64,000 bases of DNA from positions 1-64,000 of the forward strand of contig JAUCBJ010008942.1 in NCBI GenBank assembly GCA_032718475.1. The letters are read 5' to 3'. The notes beneath the pieces were generated by a model that was not told the DNA's origin, did not search any database, and saw nothing but the letters and a program-made list of their open reading frames with translations. This document shows, piece by piece, positions 32,701-45,395 of this stretch. Numbering within the stretch: the stretch's first letter is position 1; every line of letters starts with the position of its first letter. The position numbers and the translations under genes are program-made. The stretch comes from Nemertoderma westbladi. Its lineage: Eukaryota; Xenacoelomorpha; Nemertodermatida; Nemertodermatidae.

Positions 32701-34134
32701 CTAGTTCGTTCCACCTGACTTCGGGAACCATCTCAACTCCTTCCCTCTGTTGTCCTCCTCCCTTGGTCGTTTCCTGGCCGCTGCCGCTCCCTTGGTCTTA
32801 TCTCCCTTCAGGCTCCTGACCCTCGCCGCCACCTCTCTACTGATCCTGGTCATCGACTCCTTGGGCGCTGGTGTTATCAGCTCCCGGTATCGCTTCGCGG
32901 CTGGCCCCTCCGAGTGGCCCTGTTGTCTCCCCCTGGTGGCGTCCAATAGGATCACTTTCATCGCCCGCGGCACATGCTCCGCCAAGAAATCTCTGAACTC
33001 CCCTCTGTTCTGTGGCGTCTACCTGTCCAAATACTTCTGCATATTTATCACCCCGGCATACGACGCCGTCGTCGCTACCTCCTGGTAGGTAAATGGAAGT
33101 CTCCGTTTCAAAATCTCCATGTGGTCTTCCTGATTGATATTAAAGAAGCCCCACCGGAACTCCTGGGCCTTCATACGTTGCCGAGTCATGGCCCCGATGT
33201 CGGCCCACTCCTCGAAGATCCTAAACTTCTCTTCATCGTCCATCCAGTCGCACTGGCGTCCGTAGTGCCCCCGGAAGTTGCACTTCGAACGGCGGTTGTG
33301 CAACCGTGGACACGCCCCCATCCTGTGGCTCGACTCGCGGCAGTAGAGACAACTAGTCCCTTTCTGGAACCGGTACAAACAGCTCCTTTCCTGGTGGGTT
33401 TGCCTCCCACAGTAATCACAGCCGAGCACCAATGTCTCCAGCCCCACGTCGTCTTTCATCCCAAGTGATCTCCGCGGTCTGTGGAGTCGCTGGTAAGTGA
33501 ACTTCTGGACGTTAGCATCCCTGTCCATGTCTATCTCCTCGCCCCTCCTGGGCATCGTCTCCCCGAATACTACCCGTGGTGCCGTTCCCGGTTGCATGCC
33601 CAACCTGATGGTGCTCCCCGCGAAATCCATCGCCGGCTCCTCATGCACCCAGGCCCACTTGCCGGGTCTATCCCAGAAGGCTCTCGCCCCACTGGCCGTC
33701 ACCACCCTCCCGCCAACCCAGTCCGTGTCCGAGTGGCCGATCCTCCCGATGGGCGGCATCTCTCCGAACTCGTCGTCATCCTCGTCCTCCTCTGGGAGTG
33801 GCTCCAACCCCGGTATCCCGGTGGACCCACTGTGTCCCTTCCCACCTTGGCTCTTGCCCGTGACTTTCCATCCTTCCAGCTCCCCTAGCCTCCTTAGCGG
33901 GTGATCGCCCTCGGCGCCCGCTGGTATGGGCGTCACCTGCGATCCCGATGTCGACTGTTTCGGTGATCCCACCGTCCACCCTAATTCTCGCCCTAGAGAC
34001 TCCCCCGAACTCTCTGATGACGTCCAACGAAGTTCGTCTAAGGCCGCCTGTTCCTCGAAGCCGTAGCTCTGCGCTCTAGCTTCTTCCTCCCTTTCCTCTG
34101 CCTCTCTCCTTTCCTGTCTAGCGATTTCTTCCAA
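32701..34134 (-). pseudogene. X3 gag-like protein with CCHC zinc knuckles and one in-frame TAG
   Basis: A 371-codon frame runs from 34134 to a TAG at 33019-33021. It then stays open in the same frame to 32701, giving about 478 codons in all. It starts within an Arg/Glu coiled coil, has an acidic stretch (PLPEEDEDDDEFGEMPP), and then three Cys/His units. CDYCGRQTHQERSC and CLYCRESSHRMGAC fit C-x2-C-x4-H-x4-C, and a third (KCNFRGHYGRQC) lacks its second Cys. The tail is basic (AAARKRPREEDNRG). This is a nucleocapsid-like gag architecture. No protease or RT follows before the LTR. The ATG at 34134 may not be the true start, since the 5' end is missing. Confidence 0.7.
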
Positions 34135-34171
34135 TCGCTTCGCTTCGCTTCCGTTAGCTCTCGTTGGCTTC

Positions 34172-34856
34172 GATAATTAACCTCTAGGTATAGGACACTC
34201 CGGGTACATAACGTAGTGCTTATAGTTTAAGACTATAAGCCGCCAGATGGTGGCATTTCCTTATCTGGACAACGCAACATACTTACTATTACTTTATTGG
34301 TTTCAAATACCGTAATTTCCTGTCAGTTTGTAAGAACCAGAAATTCTAACTCCTTGTTAGTCTGGTTCGTAAATTTCTTGTTAAATTACCCTAAAAAATT
34401 GTAAGTGTAACTTGTTTATTGTTTATTTAGAGATTGTGTAATCTCAACCCGATACGTAAGTAATTTGTAGTGATAAGTAACTTAGTTAAGTAGAATTATC
34501 AGTATTAGTGTCTAACAAGTAGCACTCCACTGAGAGCGTCCAGCCTCTGTATAGTGACTTCTTACACAGAAATAATAACATTTATTTCAAATATTGTCAA
34601 AACCCATTACGGGTATATATATATATATATATTTATAAATTAATTCAATCAGATTTATAAATTAATAGGCCTGTTATACATCAATTAGGTCTTAATATCA
34701 GTTGAACTACTGCTTACTATCAGTAATAAAGTAAAGGGAAGTAATCCCTAAAATTGGAAAATCAGTTATTATTAAATAATTGACATTACCGGTATTTACG
34801 GTAAGCTTATTATATTTATATAAATTAGGCTAATACCGGTATTCTGTTACTGATCC
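34172..34856 (+). other. Copy A leader, later segment
   Basis: It matches the inverted copy B leader from about 51660 down to about 51000: GGACACTCCG...CATAACGTAG, the TCTGGACAACGCA block, and ACATTTATTTCAAATATTG. It includes TACCGGTA-containing AT-rich repeats. It ends with TTACTGATCC (34847-34856), which is repeated at 54145-54154 on the other side of LINE2. Confidence 0.82.
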
Positions 34857-35218
34857 GGTCAGGACTATACTGGTCAGGTCAGGTCCCCAGATCCTGCTAC
34901 CACTATGGCAGTAATGTGGTACTACCTGTAGCTGTCAGCCCAGTAGGGCAGGCCCGATAAGCATAGCCTATTCATTATTTAGTTGATCAAGAGTGGGTTG
35001 GTTCAGCCCCGTCAACTAAATAAGTCATTGAGGGCTATAGCGCCTAGGGCACCATTGAAGGCAAAGGCTTGATACGCATCTGCATTAGAGATAATACAAG
35101 CCCCGCCCTGTCTATACTGGATGCTCCTCTACCAGTGTTAGGTAATCTAACCCAGGAGGCACACTTGGTTCAGGGTGTAACAAATGGACCCCTACAGTCG
35201 GCAGCAGGGCTGTAGGCC

Positions 35219-38206
35219 ATGGATAGGCGGAAGGTAATCAACCAACGGCTAGACATGCTGACAAGGTCGGTGGAAGGTAATCAACCAACGGCGACCTACT
35301 GCGAAGACGCTTGTAGGAGTTGCGACCACAAGCGGTTTACCCCTGCAACTGAAAGATATGAGTATGAGAACCCTCCAGGAGAAATACCGGCTCGGTCGTC
35401 GCCCGGGTCAACAAGGACCGCGTCCCTCAGTGGTACACCAGGCTGGGGTCGATAAATTGGCTACTGGAACAGAAGACAGAGAAGAAAGAAGAACCAACCT
35501 GTTGAAATGTAAAAAGACACTAAAGATTGCTACAATGAACGCACGCACGTGAAAGCACAGAGCAAACAGGGTGACATGGTCGCTCTGGCAATGGAATATA
35601 ACATCGACATCATCTGCATCCAAGAACATCGGATTTGTCATGAAGACACTGCCATGAAGTACAATGACATTGGAAATGGATGGACGTTAGTAACAAGCTC
35701 AGCAGTAAGAAACTCGGCCAATGCATCAATTGGTGGAGTAGGAATTCTGCTAAGCCCATTTGCACTTAAGACCCTAAACAACATCGAATCTATAAATTCC
35801 AGGGTTATGATCGCAACATTTGATGGGAATCCCAAGACAACAGTTATATGTTGCTACAGTCCAACCAATGCATCAGAGCCAGAACATGCAGTCAAGTTTT
35901 ATGAAGAACTGACTGGACTTATTAAGGACATCCCGAAACACAATGTTAAAGTCATTGCGGGTGACCTGAATGCGCAAATTGGCCCAGAAGACATCAAGGG
36001 TTACACCTATAACACCAGTTCTAACAGAAATGGGTACTTACTCTTAGACCTAATGGAAGAATGTGAATTGATACCAACAAACAACACATTCGAAAAGAGT
36101 AAGGGGAAGCTATGGACCTTTCAATACCCTAATGGAACCAAAGCACAACTGGATTACATCCTTATAAACAAAAAGTGGAGAAATAGCATGATCAACTGCG
36201 AGGCATACAGCTCGTTCAACCTAATTGGTTCGGACCACAGAATTGTGACTGCAGAGATCAGACTCAGTTTGAGAGCCAGCAAATCCAGGACAAGCAAGCA
36301 AATCAACTATGACTGGGAGAAACTCAGAACTGACAATGCTGTAAAGGATGCTTATACAGTAGATGTTCAAAACCGCTTTGAAGCACTTCAGTCAATGGAT
36401 GAAGACCAATCCACCGATTCAATATACCAGAATATAATAACAGCCCACAAGGAATCAGCTAAGAGGCATATCCCCCAGAAACCTAAACGAAAACAGTATG
36501 TGCCATGGCAAAACTCTGAGGTTACTTGTAAGAGAGAAGATCTTAAGATAGCCTACAGAGTTAAAACCGAACAACCAACAACCGAAAACATTAACAAGGT
36601 TGAGAAAGCTAAGGACGATCTTAAATTGGCCTACAACATCAGCCAGGAAAAGTACATACAGGATAAAACTGAAGCAATTACAACTGCTCACATACAGCAA
36701 CAATCAAGACTTACCTGGCAAACTGTAAATGAGGTATCTGGTCGGAAAAGTTGTGTAAAGGGGCGCCTCAAAGCCGATAGTCCTGAAGAACGTGTTGGGA
36801 AGTGGAAAAATCACTTCAGCAACTTGCTTGGGCAGCCACCAAACATCGAGGTCAGCCCTACAAGGAAAATATATGACAAGACACTACCTATAGAAACAGG
36901 GGACTTCACACCTGCCGAACTCCAAAGAAGCATTAAAAGCATGTCCAATAATAAAGCGAGTGGATTAGATGAAATCCCAGCGGAGGTATGGAAAACCGGA
37001 GTGCTAAATAGACCATTATTGAATGTTTGCAACCGGATGTTAAAAGGGGAAAAGCCACCACCAATTTGGACTAAAGGTCAACTAAAGCCTCTCCCCAAGA
37101 AAGGAGACCTCGGCATACCAACAAACTATCGTGGGATCTGTCTGCTTGTGGTAGCTGCCAAAATATACAATAAAATGATTCTATATAGGATTAGGCCTCA
37201 CATAGAGAAACTACTGCGTAAGAGCCAAAACGGATTTCGACCAAGTAGATCAACAATAGCTCAGATACTTGCACTACGGAGACTGATTGAAGGAATTAAG
37301 TCAAAGAATCTCCCCGCAGTCATGACTTTTGTGGACTTCAAGAAGGCATTCGACTCCATCCATAGAGGTAAAATGCTTGAAATCCTAAGAGCTTATGGAA
37401 TACCAGAAGTAATTGTTGCTGGCATTGGATTGCTATATTGTGACACAGAAGCGCAGGTACTCTCACCAGATGGTGAAACTGAGTTTTTCTCAATCCTGGC
37501 TGGCGTACTGCAAGGTGACACATTAGCACCATTACTATTTGTAATTGTGCTGGATTACGCAATGAGGACGGCCACAAAGGGTGAAGATCTGGGATTCACA
37601 CTTCAAGAACGCAGAAGTAGTAGATATCCGGTAACTACAGTCACAGACACCGACTTTGCGGATGACATCGCCCTGCTCTCTAATACGCTAGAAGATGCAC
37701 AGCTTCTACTAAATAAAGTGGAGAGGGCTGCTAAGGAGGTTGGATTGCATATAAATGCTACCAAGACCGAATTCATGACCTTTAATGTTGATGGAAACTT
37801 GACAACCATTGATAATAATCAACTAAGGCAGGTCGATGACTTCCAGTACCTTGGATCATGGATAGAGAGTAGCAAAAAGGATATAGAAGTTAGGAAAGCA
37901 AAGGCTTGGGTAGCTCTATCAAAAATGGATACCATCTGGAAATCAGATCTCTCCAGGCACCTGAAGACCAAGTTCTTTCGAGCCACAGTGGAAAGTGTAT
38001 TTTTATACGGGGGTGAGACCTGGACACTGACTAAATCACTTGAACAACGAATTGATGGTTGCTACACAAGACTACTAAGGGCAGCCCTAAACATCAGCTG
38101 GAGACAACACATGACAAACGCCGAGCTTTATGGTACAATACCACCTGTATCAACCACCCTCCGTGAATGCAGATTAAGATTCAGTGGGCACTGCTGGCGA
38201 AGTAAA
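35219..38206 (+). pseudogene. LINE2 ORF: AP endonuclease and reverse transcriptase (broken by copy B)
   Basis: An upstream frame at 35219-35455 begins MDRRKVINQRLD. After frame changes near 35450 and 35548 (where KIATMNART should read on into the endonuclease), an 886-codon stretch follows. Endonuclease motifs are CIQEHR (catalytic Glu), AGDLNAQIG and GSDHRIV. RT motifs are LKPLPKKGD, QNGFRPSRST, FVDFKKAFDSI, GVLQGDTLAPLLF and the FADD active site (DTDFADDIALLS), then DDFQYLGSW and FLYGGETW. The frame reaches RFSGHCWRSK, where copy B enters. The final 64 codons are at 53935. The enzyme would nick target DNA and copy the element RNA at the nick. The only evident damage is one probable 1-nt loss and the insertion, so it was intact quite recently. 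Confidence 0.9.
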
Positions 38207-39387
38207 TGTACGCGCTTTTGAAGACCTTTAGCAGTTTAACCTGCCAAAATTTATATGTCTTTTGGTTTATAAATAGACTTTAGAAAATGACAAATATTTA
38301 ATACCAATAAACACAACATTAGCCGAAGCCAGCCTAGTGCGCGTCCATTCACCCGCTGGATATACCCGGGAGACTGGATTCGGAGGGCTTAGATTGTTAT
38401 TGCAGTGTAAGCTTACTGTATTATTCGATTGATCGTTAATAAATAATTTCTGACCAATATTATTCACTTTCGGGAAATATTAACAGTTCCTTTAGGACGT
38501 GGCGCTCTATCTAGGTAAACAGAGATATGACTTATACTAAACACAACGGTTAGTCGGTAAGGCTTATGATTCACGTATGAGGCGCATTCTTTAGGAAATG
38601 GTTAGTTATCAGCAACAATCATGCACACTACCGGTACCACACAATACTGCACACTAATCTGCCGACCGTCAATGAATTTTATCATATATAAAGAGAACAG
38701 CAATTGACTCATGTAGTGCCTATCAAATAGCATTAAACTCACTACAAACCACAATAATATAAGTCGCAATCGCTATATGTAACCTGTCTCTCTAACCTGT
38801 AGTGTATCAAGAAAATTGGGAAATTTGGGTTATTTATCGATGTTCTCCAAGTAATAATATTCAACCAAACAACAGTAAAAACCATTAAGACGGTAGGTTA
38901 AGATATGATATGACAATGTACTGATAATGTAACAATGATATGATCTGCCGATAACAGTTATACGCTCTATAATCTAAGCCTACTAATGTTTCTTCTAAAG
39001 TCTGAAACGAATTGACTCCAGAGCCGGTGTTCTTGGCCTAGATAGAAACAACAAAACAGTATCAAGAAAAACAGTAAGACTGAACACTCCTATCACGATC
39101 TGTAGAATATCTCCACATCGACAATAAAAATTGCCCTGATTGGCTGTTAAGCTAAACAAAGAACCATGTGTCCAACGGCCGTTTCCATGCCAGCAACCAG
39201 CTGTTAGATGTCGTAATCTGAATCATCAAGGCTACACTGTGCTAGAGGATTTGACGCATTGCGGGTTTTGTGCCTTGCCATGTCCGCCAAAGCACACATA
39301 TAGAAGAATGACTTTTATGTCCGTTAAAACACCTACAACGGTACTTTGCGGGCAAGGGGACTGATTATATCCGCAAAAGCTTTTACA
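38207..39387 (-). repeat. 3' LTR of BEL copy B
   Basis: It starts TGTACGCGCTTTTGAAGACC and ends CCGCAAAAGCTTTTACA on the + strand. It is 1181 bp, the same length as its partner at 52749. On the - strand the bases before it (TTCTGGGAGCGG) are purine-rich and could serve as the polypurine tract. The open frames inside (38267-38467 on -, 39140-39364 on +) recur in the partner LTR only because the DNA is identical. Confidence 0.95.
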
Positions 39388-39464
39388 CCGCTCCCAGAAA
39401 ATGGGATTCAAGTCTATAAATATACAAAATCACAGTTTCTAATATACGTAAATACTCTAAACAG

Positions 39465-41042
39465 TTAGTCTTTCATGCGCGGACGGCGTTTACGCAGTTT
39501 TTTAAAGCTGGCCAGAGTCTTTTTCTCTTTGGGGCGAGCCACTTTACAAGGAGGGCTATAACTCCTAGGTGAAGGGTGCAATATGATTGCATCAGAGGGT
39601 GTAGGATTATGGTCGGTGTATCCGCCAGTCGAAGTGCCGGGTTGATTGACATCAATGTCGGGGGAGAGGGATCTAACGGCCTTGAGAGCGCGTTTTAGGA
39701 CAGCCGCTCTTACGGGTCCTTTACGAGTGGTCTGAACGAGAGCCGTGGGTGGACCATAGGCAGTCAGAAACTTCCTGGGTTTAATGGTTCTTTCCAACTC
39801 GCGTTCGCGGGCTCGGTATTCGTAAGGCCGTCGATATACTTCCTGTAACTCGGGGTGTGAGTTAACAAATAAGTCTCCATAGTCCGGATCCTGACGGATA
39901 AAATTGATTAGGTTATATGAATGAAGGTCGCTAGGATTAACACTCCTGAGAAATTTGCGTACGAACTTGGTTGAAATACATTCTCCGACGCGCTTCAGTA
40001 GTTCGTAACTCGATATGCGTGATTTCTGTTCGACAGAAGCGAATAGATAAGGATGGAACGCATAAACACCTTCGTAAGCGCGTCCAGGATAATAACGATG
40101 GCGCAAATCACAATGTAAATCAGCGTTCGCTTCCCAAGCTCTGATGTAACGTAGTGTGATCATTTCATCTACGCTTTCCAAATCGTGATTGGCGTGTCCC
40201 TTTAGTTGACAATGGTGACATTGAGTCATAAATTGAGGGCAAACCGCAAAAATATGCAAATTATTGAGTCTGCAATATGCGCAATAAATTTCCATCGTCG
40301 GTTGTTCTTGGAAATAGGAACAGCGGACGTTTGTGTCCTTCAGTTTGTTGGTTGGGTCTAGGGCATTCGTCACAATAACACCAAAGACGTACGTCCTGTA
40401 GAGGAAACGCGGGTGATCGTTCTCCAGTTTCGCAATATTCTTCCATTTGTTCAAAACTATCCGGGATAACAGGTAGTGGACGATCGGCGGTAAGATACAT
40501 CATAGTGAAATAGAGCTGTTTGAGTTCTACCATGGGGTCATGATGTATACCTTGAGGATATAGAGTCTCGAGGTTCTGCTGACTGGCGATGTTGAGATAG
40601 GTTTCTCCCAAAATTCCAGGTAGTCGTTGAAGTCGATGCGTTTATCCGGTTCTTCAACGTTTTCTCTTTCCAGTCTGTTACGAATAGAATTTTCGTGTTC
40701 TATTCTAGGTTTTTCGTTACGACTCCGCTGGGTATGATATTTAAATAGAACCATTTCCCTTTCGGTGTCTACATCGTCCATATCATGTAAATCGATAGGA
40801 TGGCCGGTAGTTAAGAAGTCCATATATGTACCATTACGATGCGTATAGCGAGCGGTGAATTTTCGATAGTCCAATTCACGCGTAAGTTGCTCTTGGGACA
40901 TCGGCGGTTCGATTTAACGACCATCGTCCTCCGTAATGGTTGGATCGGCTTCACCGCGTATCAAGCTATCCACAAATGCTTGCAAAGGTAGAGTATATCG
41001 CTCCCTGATACCAAGATCATCTTCTATCAACTCCGTCATATC
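39465..41042 (-). pseudogene. BEL copy B ORF3, unrecognised Cys/His-containing protein downstream of pol
   Basis: On the - strand, ATG at 41040-41042 opens a frame (MTELIEDDLGIRERYTL) with one in-frame TAA at about 40917. The frame continues as MSQEQLTRELDYRKF (40901) and, after frameshifts near 40590 and 40320, reaches the stop at 39465. The total is about 525 codons. A central region has several Cys/His units (WCYCDEC, IYCAYCR, FAVCPQFMTQCHHCQLKGH), possibly zinc-binding. A charged region follows, then a Ser/Pro-rich basic tail (HPSPRSYSPPCK, KKLRKRRPRMKD) like a nuclear-localising or nucleic-acid-binding tail. No signal peptide, transmembrane segment or fusion-peptide-like stretch is visible, so it does not look like an envelope gene, the usual third ORF of retroelements. 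Function unknown. Confidence 0.6.
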
Positions 41043-42665
41043 TGCTATTTGGGTTTATTAATATTATAAGGAGTTTATGTTTAGGCGAGCGGGCGTCGCT
41101 GCCTACCTTTCTTTGCCCCCGGACAGTGGGATTCTCAGCGCCGATGTACCGTCGTCGCGGTGTTTACGCCAACCTGTAGCAACAGCACGACAACGATAAC
41201 CGGCACAAGTCACTCCACTGTCCGTCCCAAAGGCTTGGATCCACTTTAGGTTCTTTCTATAGGAGAGTTGGGTTACTTTCACAATTGCGACTAGCTACTG
41301 TAAACATACTTTAGCAGTAACATTCACCTATAAACGCATAAATTCCACACAACTGTCACCAATTGTACACATACAGGCCATTTGTCCGTTAGTCAGTGCC
41401 TTCCAGAATGTCATGTTATTACTGTGTATCCTTGGATACTAACAGTGTGCTATGTATTCTCTATGCTATGCAATGGGACAAGCTTTCTATTGTTCTTTTA
41501 ACTTGCTTCTAATTCTAGCGTGGGTGTTGCTATGGTGACATTATGGAAATCTAGCGGTAGAATTAGGATAATTCTCATGCATACAGATCTGGAATGCTAT
41601 TTAATAGTAATTCTTTAATTGTCAATATCCTCTCTATGTATGATTTTATTAATTTTTATCGGCTATTGACTATATGTTGGAGATTCTCGCACTCTAATAC
41701 GCTCAATAGGATGAATAATCTCCGCTCCCATGATCTATTAATTAATGGAATTTTGGGAATGTTATAAATTGCACAAAATGACAATTTATGAAATTCATTT
41801 AAGATATGAATTTAAATTTATTCCCGTGAATTTTATTATTTGATGGTAAAATTGACACAATTTATTCCAGAGCATGTCTGGGGACCTAGGATCCTTAATT
41901 CTATAAAATTATCTTTTAAGAGTATCGGTAAGTGCTGCGATATCTTAATTGACTAGAAATTTTAACGGATCTATATTTTACAGATTTTAATAAATATTAA
42001 ATTAATATTTAAGATGGGCACCGATTTATTCCAGAACTTGTCTGGGGACGTTAACCACTGATTCTAGAATTTGTCTTTCAAGTATATCGGTGGGTGCCGC
42101 GATATCTTAATCGACTAGAATTACAGATGGTCAAAAGGTTTAACAGATTTATTTGCATTTTACGCTACTGTTATAGGGACATCACACTACTATATGTATT
42201 ATTTAATATAAGGTAGAAGAGCAATATCGCACGAAGCAATGTCAGTGTGAAGAGGCAAGTCGTTTTCAAGGTCTACCCAGAGCTTGGTTTAGCCGAGACA
42301 CGAGGATCTGAACTTTGCATTCCTAATACTCTGCCTACCAATAATACTTGAATATAGTAGTGGCTTTATTGTACTTTAATAAGTACGGATATTTCATCTT
42401 ACTGTAGTCTCGTGTTTATAATATAATACGGACAGTAAGGAAAGAGAAAAAGAATTATTTCTCGCCGTCACACTAAATATATATTATATATGTAATTACG
42501 TAATAAACACTAATATATTGCACTAATCTACCAAATAATCTAAAATAACATTCTACTAAATAAAATTAAATAAAACGATTGTAATAAAGTACATAATAAC
42601 GTTCACATATAAAAATATAATAAAAATAGATAGAATAATATAGTCATGCACCCACTCCAGACGTA
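41043..42665 (-). other. Copy B sequence between pol and ORF3
   Basis: Shared with copy A (62957-64000), so it belongs to the element. It is AT-rich with an imperfect tandem repeat of roughly 180 bp: ATTCCAGAGCATGTCTGGGGAC (41868) recurs as ATTCCAGAACTTGTCTGGGGAC (42028), each followed by a TATCGGT...GCGATATCTTAAT block. A short - strand open stretch at about 41280-41103 (containing RKNLKWIQAFGTDSGV and CAGYRC) looks more protein-like than its surroundings and might be an upstream exon or part of ORF3; this is uncertain. Confidence 0.55.
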
Positions 42666-45338
42666 TCACGTTGGGGAGTCCCTAGATGTTTGAGGAATTA
42701 GGGAGGTGGTCGTGGGAAGAGTGTCTGGCCTTCCATAGTTTCCGGAGAGTTCTCTGTCTCTTTCCAGTAAACATAAACGACCAACTGGGCGGTTGAGTTG
42801 TTGCATCTCAAAGATTATGCCTGGCTTCTTGAAGTTACGCCGCATGACGACGAGTTCTACCGAGCGTACTAAACCATCATCCGAGATGTGAGTCTCGATG
42901 ATACGACCTGTCTGCCACCGTTTACGTGGAAGGTCTGAATCTACAATAAGCACCATATCTCCGGCGCTGACGTTTTCTTGCTGCGCAAACCACTTAGTTC
43001 GAAGTTGTAGCGTGGGCAGATAATGTTTCTCGAAATGGTCAGCGAAACGACGGGATAGCAACTGCATAAGTTGCCAAGTTCGACGGCAGTATTCGTCTCC
43101 GTCGGCAATCTCCGATCGTGGGAGCATGGCTACAGGTTTCTTCAGTAGGAAGTGCGCGGGTGTTAGCGCTTCCAGGGAATCGGGACTCGATGAGACTGGC
43201 ATAAGCGGTCTCTCGTTGAGATAGGCAGCTATTTCCTCCATTAACGTCCGCAAAAGTTCGTCGGTGAGATACGCGCGGCATGGCACTATAAAGTGAAATG
43301 CGGTCTTGACACTCCTAATTAATCTCTCCCAACTTCCTCCCCACCAAGGGGCGTCGGAGGCGTTGAAGGTCCAGCTAGACGCTGTTATCCTTAGCTGATC
43401 GTCCACCTGTCTTTGGTTCCAGTCCTTCACGTAAGCCTGGATTTCGTTGTTGGCACCAATGAAGTTCGTTCCCTTATCCGATCTCATGGTATTACTAGTC
43501 CCAAAGCGAGCGATCTGTCGGCGTAAACTTAATACGAAGCTGTTGGTAGATAGATCGTTCACCATATCGAGATGGATGGCTCTACAAGTCATGCATACGA
43601 AGATGACACACCATCTCTTGATTATAGTCCTAGCACGATATACTTCAATAGGGCCAAATAAATCTACACCAGTATTAGTAAAGGGTGGTTCATAGAAGCT
43701 TACTCGTTCCCTAGGTAATTCTGCCTCTCGCTGTGTTAAAGGCCTACTGAATGCTTTCCTACAGGGTATGCAGTTCCTAAGAACTTGGTTCAGAGCTCTA
43801 CGGGGTTTATCAAAATAATAGCGAGTTCGAATTTCGCTAAGAACTCGTTCTCTACCAGCATGATAAAGTTTACTGTGAACATCTACAATCATCTTGATTT
43901 GTACTTCAAGATTTCTAATGAGTATGGGGAATTTAGTGTCAAAGGATAATGGCGTATTGGTGAGCCTTCCTCCAACACGTATTAACCCATCTATCATTGT
44001 GCTAGAGAAGCGATCCCTTAAGCGCATCTGCGGATTCCTTAACAACAGGAAATACTTATCGGAATCCTCATAGCATTGCAGGAGTCTCAGTATCTGCTTA
44101 TTGGTTTCTTCATGCTCCTGGTAACTAATTTTCTCCTTTAGAAATCGGTCGGATGTCTTATATTTGGGTAAATTTTTAATAACATGAACTTGCGCAGATG
44201 TCAATGGAGCGGTATCACTAATGGTCTTTGTCCTGGAGTAGTGATGATGAAAACATCGCCTTAAATATGTGACGGCTTTACAGAGCCGATTCCAGGAACT
44301 GTAGTGATGCATTGCTCTCTGCAGCATGGGTGAGAATCCTTGCGAGACATCTGGTATTCCAGATTTCCAATCTCTATCTCTAATTTCCACAACAGACTTA
44401 TTTGTGGCGAGGGATTGTGGATCCGAAGCATCGTTTCCGGAAGTATGTAATACAGATAGATCGATAGTCGGTTTAAATAACTTCGATTTACTCGCCCGGG
44501 TTTTAGGTTTGACTTTCTCCGCTCCCTTGGCTTGTCTAATCTCCGCCGTAGTAAGGTGAGGAGGCCATTCATCCTCTTCCTTACTCAGGAAGTCGGGTCC
44601 ACCCAACCAGTCTGGAGTATCTATCAGTTCCTGTGGAGTTGCTCCCCTGGAGGCGATATCGGCTGGATTAATCGTACCAGGGCAATGTCTCCATTGATCT
44701 ATCTTTGTGCGACTAAGAATAATAGCTACCCTGTTAGTAACAAAAACGCTGAACTGACAGACTTCATTGGTTATATACTCCAACACGAGTAAAGCGTCGG
44801 TCCAATAAACAGTTTTCTCCAGTGGATAGTCGATTTGTTCTGTTACGTTCCGGCCGATGGCTGTAGCGTATAAAGCCGCCTTTAACTCCACTCGAGGAAC
44901 CTTTAACTTGTTGTTAATCAATGCCTTAGAGGTAACCAAGGCGACTTTGATTCCATCCGGAGTTTCGACTCGCAGATATGCTACTATACCTATTCCCATG
45001 TCGCTGGCGTCTCCAAACACATGGAGTTGATAGGAATACGTAGGGAGAACATGACCAAAATATGCACGGGAAATTACAAAGCTCTCGATGGCAGGTAGAG
45101 AATCTTCCCATTTCATCCATTTCTTTAACAGTTCTCCCTTAAGCGGATCGTCCCATGAGTGGTTTTCAAGCCACATTTGTTGTACTAAACTCCGAGCAAT
45201 CAATATAACTGGGCTAATAAATCCCAATGGGTCGAAATAAGTGCTCAGGATACTTAAACAAATCCGTTTGGTCCGAACTGGATTATCTCGCTGTTTTAGC
45301 TGAAAAAACAGGATATCTCTTTCGGTGTCCCACTTCAA
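42666..45338 (-). pseudogene. pol: BEL copy B pol: RNase H, integrase and C-terminal domain
   Basis: An open frame of 890 codons from MKWDTERDILFF carries the Pao-type segment after the RT (LSTYFDPLGFISPVILIAR), the RNase H-like region (HVFGDASDMGIGIVAYL, VYWTDALLVLEYI, NPADIASRG), and the integrase zinc-binding domain (HAGRERVLSEIRTRYY, NCIPCRK). The integrase core follows, with catalytic Asp in TGVDLFGPIEVY, Asp in MRSDKGTNF and the downstream Glu region WWGGSWERLIRSVK. The BEL C-terminal domain closes the frame (GDMVLIVDSDLPRKRWQTG, GRLCLLERD). It joins in frame to the RT upstream through a single TGA at 45396-45398, so the 45338 ATG is not a natural start. The catalytic residues appear intact. 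Confidence 0.92.
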
Positions 45339-45395
45339 GCCAAGCGTCTTGGTTTCTGGAAGATCGTCCTTTATTAAGTCTAGATCTTTCGTTCC

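Larger units (their letters stand above)
31386..34171 (-). mobile_element. X3: 5'-truncated second copy of the X LTR element
   Basis: The LTR at 31386-31984 and adjoining 3' region match X1. The interior carries a gag-like frame on the - strand up to 34134. There is no second LTR. Copy A leader sequence (GATAATTAACCTCTAGG) resumes at about 34172, so the 5' end of X3 has been lost. The left edge is a clean TG directly after the leader sequence GGTTAATAG. Confidence 0.82.

Noticed and set aside
32750-33904. Plus-strand ORFs opposite the X3 gag-like gene
   Set aside because: They are antisense shadows of a GC-rich coding strand; the minus frame has the Cys/His motifs and coiled coil.
39140-39364. 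74-codon ORF conserved at 39140 and 53682 as a gene
   Set aside because: Conservation is only that of two near-identical LTRs of one insertion; the copy A and D LTRs do not keep the frame.
39465-41042. ORF3 as a retroviral-type envelope gene
   Set aside because: It is in the usual env position, but I see no signal peptide, membrane anchor or other hydrophobic segment; the C-terminus is strongly basic.
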